DNA from: Thermococcus sibiricus MM 739
GTDB taxonomy: Archaea > Methanobacteriota_B > Thermococci > Thermococcales > Thermococcaceae
Direction of reading: 5' to 3'
Length of the DNA stretch: 64,000 nt
Assembly (NCBI RefSeq): GCF_000022545.1
Contig: NC_012883.1
Coordinates: forward strand, 1,108,276 to 1,172,275
Under the pieces are notes generated by a model. It saw nothing but the letters and a program-made list of their open reading frames with translations. It was not told the origin of the DNA and did no database searches. Positions 27,339-36,095 of the stretch are shown here, in pieces. How positions within the stretch are numbered: position 1 is the stretch's first letter; every line of letters starts with the position of its first letter. Both the position numbers and the translations under genes were made by a program.

Positions 27339-28636
27339 TCACATTCTTTGTTTTTTATATTCATAGTATAAAGTTAAAAGTTCCTTGATATTGTGTTTAA
27401 TCGAAGGACATTGGGGTTTGCCATTCTCCATCGCAATCATTGGACAGCTCCCTAGACATACAGGCAAAATATCACAATGTTTACATTCTTCATGCTCAAA
27501 AGGAGTATATGCAAGCCACTTATAGACTTTGTGGTTCAGATCTTTCTCCAAGTGGCCAATGCACCTTTCCTTTAAGCCGATATCATGCCAACATTTGTAC
27601 AAATATCCTTCGGGATCTAAGCTAAAATGGGTTGGAGAAAGAGCACCACAAGGAAGCAACTTAGGCGAGGGGAATATACTATAATTGAACCCCATCTCAA
27701 TGAGTTTCCGATAAAGGGTACCTTCGATTTCGGCAAAGTTAATAGTATCAAGATATCCCAAATCAGGACATGAATTAGCATATCTAGTCAATTTTGCAAA
27801 ATAAACACTAACATTCTTTTTAGTTGCACCTATCTCTTTCAATCTATCGAGGAGATTAGGAATACTCTCATAGTTTTCCGAACTTACGTTTATCCTAACA
27901 GAAATCTTTACATCATGCTCTAGCAGTAGTCGAAATTTTTGAAACACCTGGTCAAATGTTCCTTTTCCATTTGGATAAACACGAGTTTTGTCATGATGGG
28001 GTTTATCTCCATCAAAAGTTATTTGAAACTGTGACATATTAAATTGTAACAAATTTTTCAAGAGTTTTTCAGTTAGTAATGTTCCATTTGTTACTATTGA
28101 CGAAGTGTATTTAAGTCCATATTCATCGGCTATCCCCATAAGCCTTTTACTTAGAGATAAAACAACATCACTCGCTAATAGGGGTTCTCCTCCATACCAA
28201 GTCACTCCGATAGCTTTGATCTTCTCATGTTTTTTAATCTGGTCTATTGTAAACAGTATTAGGGATTCTTGAACTTTTTCCGGCATAATCTTTATCGACT
28301 CCTCAAATTTGTCGCGAGGTTCGTAACAGTATGGACATCTTAAATTACAATTGAGAGTTGGTGCTATTGTTAGGCCTAGAGAGTTATAATTCCACTTACT
28401 ATTTTCGAATCTAACTTTTATGACGTCTAACTCTTCCAAGTAATCAGGTACTATAAACCCTCCTCTTTTGAGGTTTTTTATAAACTCTCCATCTATACAT
28501 TTGAGGTTTTCTTGGATATTTTTTAACAGAGAAATTTCACTTTGACTTAATTTTACAAAAGCTCCAGTTTTCCGTTGAAAACCAATTGAGCATCATCTTC
28601 ATAATTAATGCACACGTTATATTTCGAAAGTTTCAC
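27339..28636 (-). CDS. Radical SAM/SPASM maturase (frameshifted near start)
   Basis: Radical SAM enzyme of the peptide/protein-modifying SPASM group. CNLRCPYC (CxxxCxxC for the SAM cluster) and a C-terminal seven-Cys-type SPASM region (CGALS, CWHDIG, CKHCDILPVCLGSCP, C near the end) are complete. The long frame begins only at a TTG (28439), but clear homologous sense continues upstream: GAFVKLSQSEISLLKNIQ, then in another frame MKLSKYNVCINYEDDAQLVF from GTG 28636, which has a perfect GGAGGTGAG site (28641-28649). The frames meet at an A4 run (28568-28571), where one missing A explains the break. True mutation, slippage or sequencing error are all possible. The peptidase gene follows. Confidence 0.8.
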
Positions 28637-28728
28637 ATTTCTCACCTCCAGGTGTTTCTGAATATACTTTCATGTATATTACGCAACAATTACTTATAAA
28701 AATTAGGATTTAAGGAAGAATTAAACTA

Positions 28729-29520
28729 TTAACCCACAATCTGCAAGACCATCTGCGCTGGATCCCTTATCGCTGGTCCCAGTCCAAGGATATAAATAGC
28801 CAGATACCAGTATTTCCTTTCTTCCTCATCGGGCACCAAATACCTCAACCCGTAATAGACAACAACCAATATGAACACTATCCAAGGGTAATAAACAAAC
28901 GCCCCGAACTTTTGAACAAGAATGTTCTCAAGCCAGTGGACTTCTCGGTAGCCGTAATAATGAATAGCAACCACCGTCGAACCTATATCGAAGATATGGG
29001 CAGATATAGGGAGAAGATATAACTTCTCAAAAGGCCTGAACTTATAATAAACCAAAATCGGCAGGAAAAAGACTACTGTATAGAAAAGCGTCAGCTCATA
29101 TGGCTCCCAGCTTTTAACATGTGTTATAAGAAGATAGTTTGCATAGAGAGCCAAAATTGTTCCCCATCCAACGGTTATTTTTGGATAAGTTTTTAGCCTT
29201 GAATCTGCAAAGAGAGCCGGTAAGATCAAGAAAAATGCTGTGAAAAATATTCCGGGAGTCAAGATGAGGGGGTGAGGCTCTAAAACTCCTCCATCAATAA
29301 GTGCCCTAACGGTTGCTCCAAAGACAGTCATTGGAGTAACGGCATAGAAGAGCTTTTCATCAACCTTTATCTTTAGGGGCTTTATTATCCACCTGTACGT
29401 GTAGATAATCGCAAGTCCAAGGATGATAGCATAAACAAGGGTGTTGTACGGATTATAGCCCTCTCTGGTATACATGGGCCTTATGAAGTGCTCCCATAAA
29501 AACCTCTCTACTGACTCCAT
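28729..29520 (-). CDS. DUF63 family membrane protein
   Basis: About 263 residues with 7-8 transmembrane helices, matching the archaeal DUF63 family. Recognisable parts are MESVERFLWEHFIRPMYT at the start, VTPMTVFGATVRAL, AHIFDIGSTVVA and a DPAQMVLQ end. ATG 29520 follows a GGGGATG site; the longer frame to 29595 is not needed. Function unknown. It is convergent with nothing and shares no operon with the radical SAM pair, whose promoter lies just 3' of it. Confidence 0.8.
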   Translation of the reverse strand: MESVERFLWEHFIRPMYTREGYNPYNTLVYAIILGLAIIYTYRWIIKPLKIKVDEKLFYAVTPMTVFGATVRALIDGGVLEPHPLILTPGIFFTAFFLILPALFADSRLKTYPKITVGWGTILALYANYLLITHVKSWEPYELTLFYTVVFFLPILVYYKFRPFEKLYLLPISAHIFDIGSTVVAIHYYGYREVHWLENILVQKFGAFVYYPWIVFILVVVYYGLRYLVPDEEERKYWYLAIYILGLGPAIRDPAQMVLQIVG

Positions 29521-29624
29521 TTTACATCCCCAGAAGGCTTCCCTTTGTTCCCTTAAAGCTTTTTCTCTTTCAAAAACGGAAAGTTTAATAAGCAATGCAA
29601 TTTGAATAACTCAAGGGGACTACA

Positions 29625-29999
29625 ATGCCAATGGGACCACCAATTATTCCCGGACTTTTTGCTGCAATGGGATTTATGGCAGTGCTAGTAATTTTAATAG
29701 CCCTAATAATTGCGGGATTTTTCCTGATGATTGGAGCCAAATTCGCTGGAATAGAGGATGTGACACTTGGAAAATCCATGATAGCAGTAGTTGGCGGGGG
29801 AATTTTGGCCCTGCTTATAGGATGGATACCGGCAATAGGGTGGATTTTGGGAATCATAGCTTATATATGGGTCATAAAAACAGTTTTCAACACAGATTGG
29901 GGAAAAGCAGCAATAGCTTGGCTCATGACAATAGTAGTAGAAATAATAGTAATGTTTGCTTTTATGGTACTCTTAGGCATTAGTGTGGCACTCTTTTGA
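29625..29999 (+). CDS. Hypothetical membrane protein
   Basis: 124 residues, almost wholly hydrophobic: three to four transmembrane segments (about 10-38, 50-80, 95-122). A Gly/Pro-rich start (MPMGPPIIPG) and one acidic loop (GIEDVTLGKS) are the only polar parts. Not recognised beyond being a small archaeal membrane protein. AGGGGAC precedes ATG 29625. It is transcribed alone, divergent from DUF63. Confidence 0.7.
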   Translation: MPMGPPIIPGLFAAMGFMAVLVILIALIIAGFFLMIGAKFAGIEDVTLGKSMIAVVGGGILALLIGWIPAIGWILGIIAYIWVIKTVFNTDWGKAAIAWLMTIVVEIIVMFAFMVLLGISVALF

Positions 30000-30039
30000 T
30001 TTTTAATTTTTATTGCTAAGTAAAATAAGAAAAGAAAAG

Positions 30040-31071
30040 TCAGTTGCTCTTCTTATGTCTGTATTCGTATGCTATGCCACCGTCGATTATGACATAAATG
30101 TCCTCTCCACCTTCTGTGTAGTGGAGAATTGGTTTGTCTAAAAGATCAAAAGTCTTCTTCAGATCATCTTTTGTAGCCAGGATAACTCTCTTCTCCACTT
30201 CAACAGGGGCCCCTTCTGTAATGTAGGGAGCTAAATCCTTAAATTCATTCTTTGGTCTTTGGCTTTTAATAGTATAAACGCCTCCTATCACTGGGGTCAA
30301 GAACAAAAGAGCCAACAATGGTATGACTTTCTTCGCAGTATCAGCATACATTGTTACACCATATTTACTAACTCTTGTTCTTTGGGCCTGTCTCTCTATT
30401 ATTGATTTTTGAACACTTTCTTTTTCATTCGTGAAATAGTATAAACCACTCCCAGTATCTTTAATTAACGTAGATACATGTCCAAAGTTTTCATTTATCT
30501 CCTTTCCGAAGGCTTTACCCTCAACATGAACATTTGTTGTGAACACTATTTCCCTATTCAATCGTTTTAACCCAAGCTGATCCATTATTTCGGCCGTTCT
30601 CCTATCAAGTTCAGTTAAGTTCAAATTGTATTCGGTAATGAATTTACCATCTTTTAATTCTCCAGAGTCTTTAAACAGCATGTCCTCCCAAAGAACAATT
30701 TCTTCACTACCTCTATTCACACTGTATTTCACTATTCCCCAAGTCCGATATGTACCCTTTATTTCCGTCATGGGAGTAAATCGATAGCTGTAAGTTAAAA
30801 CAAATCTTTCAACCAGCGGAATTGGATATTCCGCTCTTCTGAGGCTTTCTCCATACAGAGTATTATTTTGCAAAATAGCCACATGAATCAACTCACCCTC
30901 TTGGGTGTATTTTCCAAGTACGTTCTGGGTAGTTACTGTTGAACTAACCCCCAGAAGTTTCACTGAGTAAAATGCAAAAAATAGGAAGAGCACTAGTGAT
31001 ATGGCTAGAACCTCTCTCCTAGTTACTAATTTTTTTAAGTTTTCTACATTAATCATACTTTTAATATCCAT
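30040..31071 (-). CDS. DUF5305 family membrane protein of the surface-fibre operon
   Basis: 343 residues. A transmembrane helix near 22-42, a large extracellular beta-rich region (about 45-250), a second helix near 253-272 and a cytoplasmic tail. The layout and motifs (SYRFTPMTEIKGTYR, FTTNVHVEG) match DUF5305 proteins, which often accompany SipW-type signal peptidases and TasA/DUF1102-like secreted proteins in archaea. It is the last gene of the operon; GGAGG precedes ATG 31071. A role in assembling or anchoring the exported subunits is inferred from context. Confidence 0.72.
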   Translation of the reverse strand: MDIKSMINVENLKKLVTRREVLAISLVLFLFFAFYSVKLLGVSSTVTTQNVLGKYTQEGELIHVAILQNNTLYGESLRRAEYPIPLVERFVLTYSYRFTPMTEIKGTYRTWGIVKYSVNRGSEEIVLWEDMLFKDSGELKDGKFITEYNLNLTELDRRTAEIMDQLGLKRLNREIVFTTNVHVEGKAFGKEINENFGHVSTLIKDTGSGLYYFTNEKESVQKSIIERQAQRTRVSKYGVTMYADTAKKVIPLLALLFLTPVIGGVYTIKSQRPKNEFKDLAPYITEGAPVEVEKRVILATKDDLKKTFDLLDKPILHYTEGGEDIYVIIDGGIAYEYRHKKSN

Positions 31072-31126
31072 CTAAATTTCCTCCACTACTTAACAACATT
31101 TTTTGCTAGATCCTCCATAATCGTGT

Positions 31127-32047
31127 TCAGTTTCCGCTGTCTTCACAATCTACATCGGCTACAACAGTAATACTGTTACTTGTAATATTGTATCCTACAA
31201 TTTTCGCACCCTCGTTTAAGGGGTAAGTTCCACAAGAGGTAAACTCCCATTTTCCATCCTTTCCGGTTTCTACCCATCTTGTAGAAATTGTTATGTTCAT
31301 GTGGGCACTTTCTCCTGGATCTAATTCAACATTCCATTCCAATTGATCTGACTTTCCATGCCTAGTAAAAGTATAGTTCCCTTTGCTTGCGCTTGTTCTG
31401 TTTAGATCTACATCAAACTCCCCCGGGATTACATCTTTTATTGTCAAATTCTGGGCAGTTCCCGAGTTTGTGACCTCTATCTGGAACACCCACTCTTGGT
31501 AAGTTTTTAGCGGAATATCAGTCGTATTACCGCTCAAGAGAATCTTTCTAATCTTCGGCCCGCTCAGGATTACCACTTTTATTGAACAGGTTTCTATTAC
31601 TGCATCCCCTTCATCCCAAGTAGCATAGAGAGTTATAGGAACTTCATAAGTCCCCGGATCCGCATTTCCAACGCTGATGTTGCCCCAGAAGGTGTAGTAT
31701 TCCTGGGAATCAATCGGTCTTGTTATGCCATCTTCACTCTCTATCCACATTTCGACACCACTTGGAAGGTTGGAGTAATCCGGGTCAAGCCAGATATTAA
31801 CGGTTTTAAGTTCATTTAAGTAGTTGCCGACTGTTAATGCATCAAAAGTAAGTTCGCTGTTCTGGTCAATTATTACCGTAGCTGCGTATCCATCGTAGCA
31901 CATAAAGCTTATGTATTCCTCGTCATGAGGAACAACTGCAACTTTTACCTCTCTTTCCGCATTGAAGTAGATGAAAGTCCCACTTGAACCGATGACTATC
32001 AGCGATGAGAAAAGCATCAAAAGTATAACTGGAATAAGTTTTCTCAT
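31127..32047 (-). CDS. DUF1102-like secreted protein with C-terminal beta domain
   Basis: 306 residues. A signal peptide (about 1-23) is followed by the family start FIYFNAEREVKVAVVPHDEEYI, very like the other two exported proteins upstream. The second half (about 175-300) resembles a CARDB/DUF11-type immunoglobulin-like domain (FQIEVTNSGTAQNLTIKDV). Six or so Cys residues could form disulfides. Its start overlaps the signal peptidase stop (ATGA), so it is translationally coupled and a probable substrate. It may be a minor or capping subunit; inference. Confidence 0.68.
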   Translation of the reverse strand: MRKLIPVILLMLFSSLIVIGSSGTFIYFNAEREVKVAVVPHDEEYISFMCYDGYAATVIIDQNSELTFDALTVGNYLNELKTVNIWLDPDYSNLPSGVEMWIESEDGITRPIDSQEYYTFWGNISVGNADPGTYEVPITLYATWDEGDAVIETCSIKVVILSGPKIRKILLSGNTTDIPLKTYQEWVFQIEVTNSGTAQNLTIKDVIPGEFDVDLNRTSASKGNYTFTRHGKSDQLEWNVELDPGESAHMNITISTRWVETGKDGKWEFTSCGTYPLNEGAKIVGYNITSNSITVVADVDCEDSGN

Positions 32048-33114
32048 CTTCCAAACACCTCCATTTTGATTTGCCTTAATAAGCTGGATTTTTTATTTCT
32101 GATTTTCAACACGTCCTCATTCCCAATACCCGAGATGAAGTATAGAACTCCAAGAAATGCCGAAATCTCAAAGAGGATTGCAAAAACAGGCAACGTAGGA
32201 TTTACTCTGTATAAGGAACCTATAATCGATTCGGGAAGAAGTGGAATGTAGGCGTTTACCCTAACCTTATCTGTGAACAGGGAAGTTTCCTCGGGAGCGC
32301 TTATTGTAACTTTAACCGTCTCTTCCTCTTGGGGCCCCAATTCGAGCTGGGTCTTTGATATGCTTGAAATCCCCCCTGTTTGGGGCTCAAGGTAGTAAAT
32401 CATCGGGTAGAAGTTCCCATTTTTGATTGTTATTTCTCTCTCAAACGTAGAACCTGGCAAAACCCATCCTTCTCTCTGCCCCCCAGCTGAAGTAACCGCG
32501 TATTCCATTGGGAACATCTGCCAGGAGATAAATATTGAAAGTGAGAACATTATTAAGAGAAACGCTGAGGCAAGTATATAGAGGGTTTTAAACTTCACTC
32601 TGATAAACTTGGGCCTCTTTTTCCTGTGTTTTGGGCCTTCTCCGGTAAAAGCTAATGCACCTACTATTATCATAAGTGCAGCAAGCAACATTTTATTCCT
32701 CCCTGAGATCTCCTTCTGGATGTAAGTGCCCAGTTGTGGGATTTTAAGGGGAGAACTACCAATAGTAATGAGTTTTCCCGCTATTTTATCTTTTGAAACT
32801 GGGCTTGCTCTACCTTCTTGCTGATCGGTGGCAACGTTGTTGTCACCCTTAGTAATGTAACCATCCTCAACAATTGCCACAACCCTATGGACAGTCCAGC
32901 TGCCTCTTAAATTAAAAACTATTACATCTCCAACATCCGCACTCCTTGAGAAAGGATTTATGAAGAACAAGTCACCCTTATTCAACGTGGGAGTCATGCT
33001 ATCTGAAGAGACATAAGACATGAAGACGGGCCTATCAAGAAGAGCCCCTACGATAGACCCGACAACAAAAGCGGTAATCGCCAGAATTAGGAAATATTCA
33101 ATAAACTTCTTCAT
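32044..33114 (-). CDS. SipW-type signal peptidase I with extra C-terminal domain
   Basis: About 356 residues. The N-terminal S26 peptidase has Ser39 in SSDSMTPTL, His76 in WTVHRVV (the Ser-His type of archaea, ER and SipW) and the GDNN...D region for the third residue. Further transmembrane helices at about 130-150, 172-192 and 318-338 flank an extracellular beta domain (about 200-310). The start ATG 33114 overlaps the upstream stop by 4 bases. Its place among four exported TasA/DUF1102-like genes suggests a peptidase devoted to them. Confidence 0.85.
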   Translation of the reverse strand: MKKFIEYFLILAITAFVVGSIVGALLDRPVFMSYVSSDSMTPTLNKGDLFFINPFSRSADVGDVIVFNLRGSWTVHRVVAIVEDGYITKGDNNVATDQQEGRASPVSKDKIAGKLITIGSSPLKIPQLGTYIQKEISGRNKMLLAALMIIVGALAFTGEGPKHRKKRPKFIRVKFKTLYILASAFLLIMFSLSIFISWQMFPMEYAVTSAGGQREGWVLPGSTFEREITIKNGNFYPMIYYLEPQTGGISSISKTQLELGPQEEETVKVTISAPEETSLFTDKVRVNAYIPLLPESIIGSLYRVNPTLPVFAILFEISAFLGVLYFISGIGNEDVLKIRNKKSSLLRQIKMEVFGR

Positions 33115-33617
33115 TCGCAAGAGCCTCCAAAAGCCTGTATCGTGATGTTTTGATTGTAATCTCCCAAGGGCAATCCTGTAGTGTCGAACCGCATTCCCAA
33201 ATTTACGCTCTGGTTTGCTAGGACTTCAAACTCTATACTTTGATTCCAAGTCCCAGTATAAGGACTTACAAATAAACCAATGACCGAGACGGGTGAACTT
33301 ATAACCACACATATTTCGCTAAAACCGGTCTCGCTTTCGTTGTTATATATCTCGAAGACATTATTAAAGACATAAACTGAGTTCGGGGATAGACCCTCTC
33401 CAAAACCCGGATAAAGGGGACTTTGATTGCTTATATCAATTTTCAAATATCCTCCACTCAGATAAGCATATGGCGGAAGAGGATTTTCAATAGAAACTGA
33501 GACACTATCATCAACAGCAAGAACAACGGGAATCGGCTTCACAACAAAAACTCCCCAGGCAAAAAACATCATGACTAATATGATCGGCAGGACAGTAAAT
33601 TTGAATATTTTTCTCAC
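33111..33617 (-). CDS. Secreted fibre-like protein (TasA/DUF1102-like)
   Basis: 168 residues. A hydrophobic signal segment (about 8-34) is followed by a beta-rich domain with PPYAYLSGGYLKIDIS and GEGLSPNSVYVFNNVFEIYNN, which are repeated with variation in the two proteins encoded upstream. Several N-glycosylation sequons (NQS, NES, NQN). It lacks the Asp/Glu-Arg stretch after the signal seen in the others. GTG 33617 follows GGGGGAGAAAAAC. Probably another subunit of the same surface structure. Confidence 0.65.
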   Translation of the reverse strand: MRKIFKFTVLPIILVMMFFAWGVFVVKPIPVVLAVDDSVSVSIENPLPPYAYLSGGYLKIDISNQSPLYPGFGEGLSPNSVYVFNNVFEIYNNESETGFSEICVVISSPVSVIGLFVSPYTGTWNQSIEFEVLANQSVNLGMRFDTTGLPLGDYNQNITIQAFGGSCE

Positions 33618-33674
33618 GTTTTTCTCCCCCTAAATTTAGATAAAAGGAGCAAAGGCTCCAAGATGGAAAGTTAA

Positions 33675-34214
33675 TCATCCCACCACTGGACATTCACCGA
33701 GTTTTGCATCGAAGTTTAAAGTCCCGCTTAACGCATCACCATCGTCCAAGCCTTCGCTGTCAATGATCATTCCGATCTCTGCAGTTTCTCCTGGAAGAAT
33801 AGTAACGTGGAGCGTATCTACTCCAACAGTCTCGTTTGTGTATTCTCCTTCAAAGAAGCTAATTGCTCCACTTCCACTGTACTCAATGTTCATACAAATA
33901 GTGACGTTTTCCCAAAGGTGGTTGCTCACGCCAAAAACATGCTCAAACACGTAAATTGAGTCTGGGCTTACACCTTCTCCAAGACCTTCTTCCCAGTTCC
34001 CGTTGGCTGAGCTCAAATCAATTACGAGCATTCCATTGGAGTTTATGTACGCATAAGGCTGGAGGGGTACTAAGTCTATTAGCTCATTGTCATCTGGAAC
34101 AATTGCTAAATGAATCTCTCTGTCCGCCTCAAAGTATGCAAAGCTTGCACTGCTGGCTGTAACGGCAATGACTATTCCTGCAATCAACATAAAGATTCCT
34201 AGTATCTTCTTCAT
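33675..34214 (-). CDS. Secreted fibre subunit candidate (DUF1102/TasA-like)
   Basis: About 179 residues. Signal peptide MKKILGIFMLIAGIVIAVTA, cleaved before or near SSASFAYFEADREIHLAIV, a stretch like the N-terminal donor strand of TasA/camelysin-type proteins. The mature part has QPYAYINSNGMLVIDLS, GEGVSPDSIYVFEHVFGVSNHLWE and a late ILPGETAEIGMIID. ATG 34214 overlaps the preceding stop (ATGA), so the ATG at 34256 is rejected. It is highly similar in plan to the protein encoded just upstream, suggesting tandem duplication. Confidence 0.72.
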   Translation of the reverse strand: MKKILGIFMLIAGIVIAVTASSASFAYFEADREIHLAIVPDDNELIDLVPLQPYAYINSNGMLVIDLSSANGNWEEGLGEGVSPDSIYVFEHVFGVSNHLWENVTICMNIEYSGSGAISFFEGEYTNETVGVDTLHVTILPGETAEIGMIIDSEGLDDGDALSGTLNFDAKLGECPVVG

Positions 34215-34825
34215 GTTTTCACCCCACACTGAATTGGTGCTTCTCCTAATGGCCATGCTTTAATCGTCACGTTTCCATAGAAGTCACCGCGCTCTCCGCC
34301 TGCTATTTCCATCCCAACACCGAGTTCTTCTCCCGGTTGCAAGACGAAACAGACGTCTCCATCTGCAGTATCTGAGTTGTACGGCTTAGTTGTAGTACCC
34401 GTTACGTACATATTCTTGGTGTTGTCGTAGAATGAGAATGTACCCGGGTCAGATGAAATAACCTGAACAACTATAGACGTTTGTTCCCAAAGGTGATTGC
34501 TTACATAGAACACGTGATCAAAGTTGTACCTTGATTGTGGACTTATTCCAAGACCTCCTGTCCAATTGGGGATGTAGTACGGTGAGTCTATATATCCCGG
34601 CCAGTTTGGATTTTCGACAGAGAAGTCTATAACGAGCTTTCCTCTATCATTTATGTAAGCATATGGTTGGCCCGGATGCAGATCAATAAGCTCAACATCA
34701 TCTGCAACTACACTAACGTGGACACTTCTTTGAGACCTGTAGTCTCTGAACGTTGCACTAGTGCCAAGGGCCATTGCAAAGGCCACTAACAGGCCTAACA
34801 TTCCAAGTGCTAAAACTTTTTTCAA
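34211..34825 (-). CDS. Secreted fibre subunit candidate, first of operon
   Basis: About 204 residues from TTG 34825, which has GGAGGCG at 34832-34838 and gives a normal signal peptide (KKVLALGMLGLLVAFAMALGTSA). The longer frame from 34876 would add 17 unlikely residues and cross a palindrome. The mature start TFRDYRSQRSVHVSVVADDVELIDL and the later QPYAYINDRGKLVIDFS and ISPQSRYNFDHVFYVSNHLWE repeat the pattern of the next protein. As the first gene of the operon it may be the major subunit, by analogy with TasA and archaeal bundling pili. Confidence 0.7.
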   Translation of the reverse strand: MKKVLALGMLGLLVAFAMALGTSATFRDYRSQRSVHVSVVADDVELIDLHPGQPYAYINDRGKLVIDFSVENPNWPGYIDSPYYIPNWTGGLGISPQSRYNFDHVFYVSNHLWEQTSIVVQVISSDPGTFSFYDNTKNMYVTGTTTKPYNSDTADGDVCFVLQPGEELGVGMEIAGGERGDFYGNVTIKAWPLGEAPIQCGVKT

Positions 34826-34851
34826 ATCTTTCGCCTCCAATTTTTCAAAGG

Positions 34852-34876
34852 GTGTCTCACCATAACAATGAGACAC
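34852..34876. promoter_or_regulatory. Palindrome in leader of the surface-fibre operon
   Basis: GTGTCTCA-N9-TGAGACAC, a perfect 8-bp inverted repeat. On the minus strand a TATA-like AACTATATACTT lies upstream near 34903-34914, so the palindrome falls just after the presumed transcript start. It could be a repressor operator or an mRNA hairpin. Confidence 0.55.
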
Positions 34877-34949
34877 TCACCTCGTCCTTACCCCTTGAAG
34901 TATATAGTTAATTCCGAATTACTTGAAATTATACATGAGTAACCATCCA

Positions 34950-35423
34950 TTACTCTTCACTGTTTCCAGAGCTAAACACTTTGTAGGTTTTGAAGTGCTG
35001 GATTATCGAGAGAATTAGATAGATCCCGGATACTATCACCAGAGGGATATTATTAAACCATAAACCAGTAATACCAAATATTACAGAAATTGCTGCATAA
35101 AAGGCACTCCAGCTTATATCGTGTTTTTCCACCATTTCCATATACACATCGACATTTTCAGGAATCTTCAACAATGTGACAACGTGGTGGTCAAATCTGA
35201 TCATCCCTGCTCGCTCCATTTTTGGAATGTGTGTTTGAACTAAGCTGACATAAACACTCTTTCTATGTCTTCTATCAACTTTTCCTTCTTCCTTAGCTAT
35301 GAAATCGACAATATCCCTTAAATCAGCCTTACCATCACAGCTCTGGAGGTATCTTACAAGAAGCATCCTCCTTGCATTGCCCAATATCATTGAAGAAGGA
35401 GTCATTGCGTCACTACTTTTCAT
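34950..35423 (-). CDS. Membrane-bound winged-helix regulator
   Basis: About 157 residues. Residues 1-100 form a winged helix like the DUF7344/archaeal ArsR-like group (LRDIVDFIAKEEG, HRKSVYVSLVQTHIPKMERAGMI), and two transmembrane helices follow (about 108-145). ATG 35423 has GGAGGAG at 35429-35435; longer starts are rejected. It sits between a small DNA-binding protein gene and the surface-fibre operon in the same direction, so it is a candidate regulator of that operon. The signal sensed is unknown. Confidence 0.75.
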   Translation of the reverse strand: MKSSDAMTPSSMILGNARRMLLVRYLQSCDGKADLRDIVDFIAKEEGKVDRRHRKSVYVSLVQTHIPKMERAGMIRFDHHVVTLLKIPENVDVYMEMVEKHDISWSAFYAAISVIFGITGLWFNNIPLVIVSGIYLILSIIQHFKTYKVFSSGNSEE

Positions 35424-35449
35424 TTTAACTCCTCCTAGCGTCATTGTCA

Positions 35450-35680
35450 TTACTCCATCAACCGATAATGTCTTCTATGATTTCCATTCTTGTAGAAAAA
35501 TTCTACAAGACCTGCAATAAACATTTTTTCCAATGTTTTTTCAACTTTCTGCCTAGTGCACTCAACGCCTCTCTCATTTAAGAAACGAGTTATAAAAGCA
35601 ACCGTAAGCTCGTCTTTCTCTTTTAAGAGTTTCAAAATTTCCTTTTCAATAGAAATCTTCGCCTTTTCCACCACAATCAT
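35450..35680 (-). CDS. Small winged-helix protein
   Basis: About 76 residues: IEKEILKLLKEKDELTVAFITRFLNERG...TRQKVEKTLEKMFIAGLVEFF, a minimal winged helix with a basic C-terminus. A TATA-like GTATATTTAG near 35700-35710 is about 24 bases from ATG 35680, suggesting a leaderless message; a GTG at 35674 behind GGGAGATGAT is an alternative. The membrane-bound regulator follows. Probably a transcription regulator of the adjacent surface operon; inference from position. Confidence 0.6.
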   Translation of the reverse strand: MIVVEKAKISIEKEILKLLKEKDELTVAFITRFLNERGVECTRQKVEKTLEKMFIAGLVEFFYKNGNHRRHYRLME

Positions 35681-36095
35681 CTCCCTCAAACCAGTTTAAG
35701 CTAAATATACCATGTTCATTGATTTCAGAATCGTAAAATCATTATTCAACTTACAATTCACATTCAGAACTTGTTAGACCTTATTATATTTAAACGTTTT
35801 GGAAAAGTTCGATTTTCGCTTTTTCTTGGATAAGCTAACTACAAAGCACCATAGGAGGGGAAAAGATTACAAAACCATGAAAAGAACCCCCTTCAGATTT
35901 TCAATACATCTAGACACTTCTTTAGATATTGGATAATTTTTTGAAAATTTTACAGTGTCTTGTTAATAACGCATTCATAAAAAGAATCATGAAAATTTAT
36001 GTGCAAAAATTCTAAACTAACAACTTACTTCAATTTAAACCAATTAAAAGACTGAAAAATTTCCAAATTATTACTTGACAAATGCAAAGAGCTCT
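35681..36095. other. Gene-free stretch between surface operon and ECF transporter
   Basis: 415 AT-rich bases. They hold the promoter region of the small winged-helix gene (TATA-like stretches near 35700-35710 and 35787-35795 on the minus strand) and T/A-rich sequence downstream of the ecfT stop. No coding frame, tRNA or repeat could be supported. Confidence 0.5.

Noticed and set aside
27339-28439. Radical SAM gene starting at TTG 28439
   Set aside because: No ribosome binding site, and convincing N-terminal sequence continues upstream in the same and an adjacent frame.
28617-28673. 18-codon ORF (MKVYSETPGGEKCETFEI, minus strand) overlapping the radical SAM start, a possible precursor peptide
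   Set aside because: It has no ribosome binding site of its own, overlaps the maturase start in another frame, and lacks a repeated or core-like pattern; chance is the simpler explanation.
34826-34876. Longer start (34876) of the first surface-fibre gene
   Set aside because: It adds a non-signal-like 17-residue head and covers the palindrome; TTG 34825 has a good ribosome binding site and gives a normal signal peptide.
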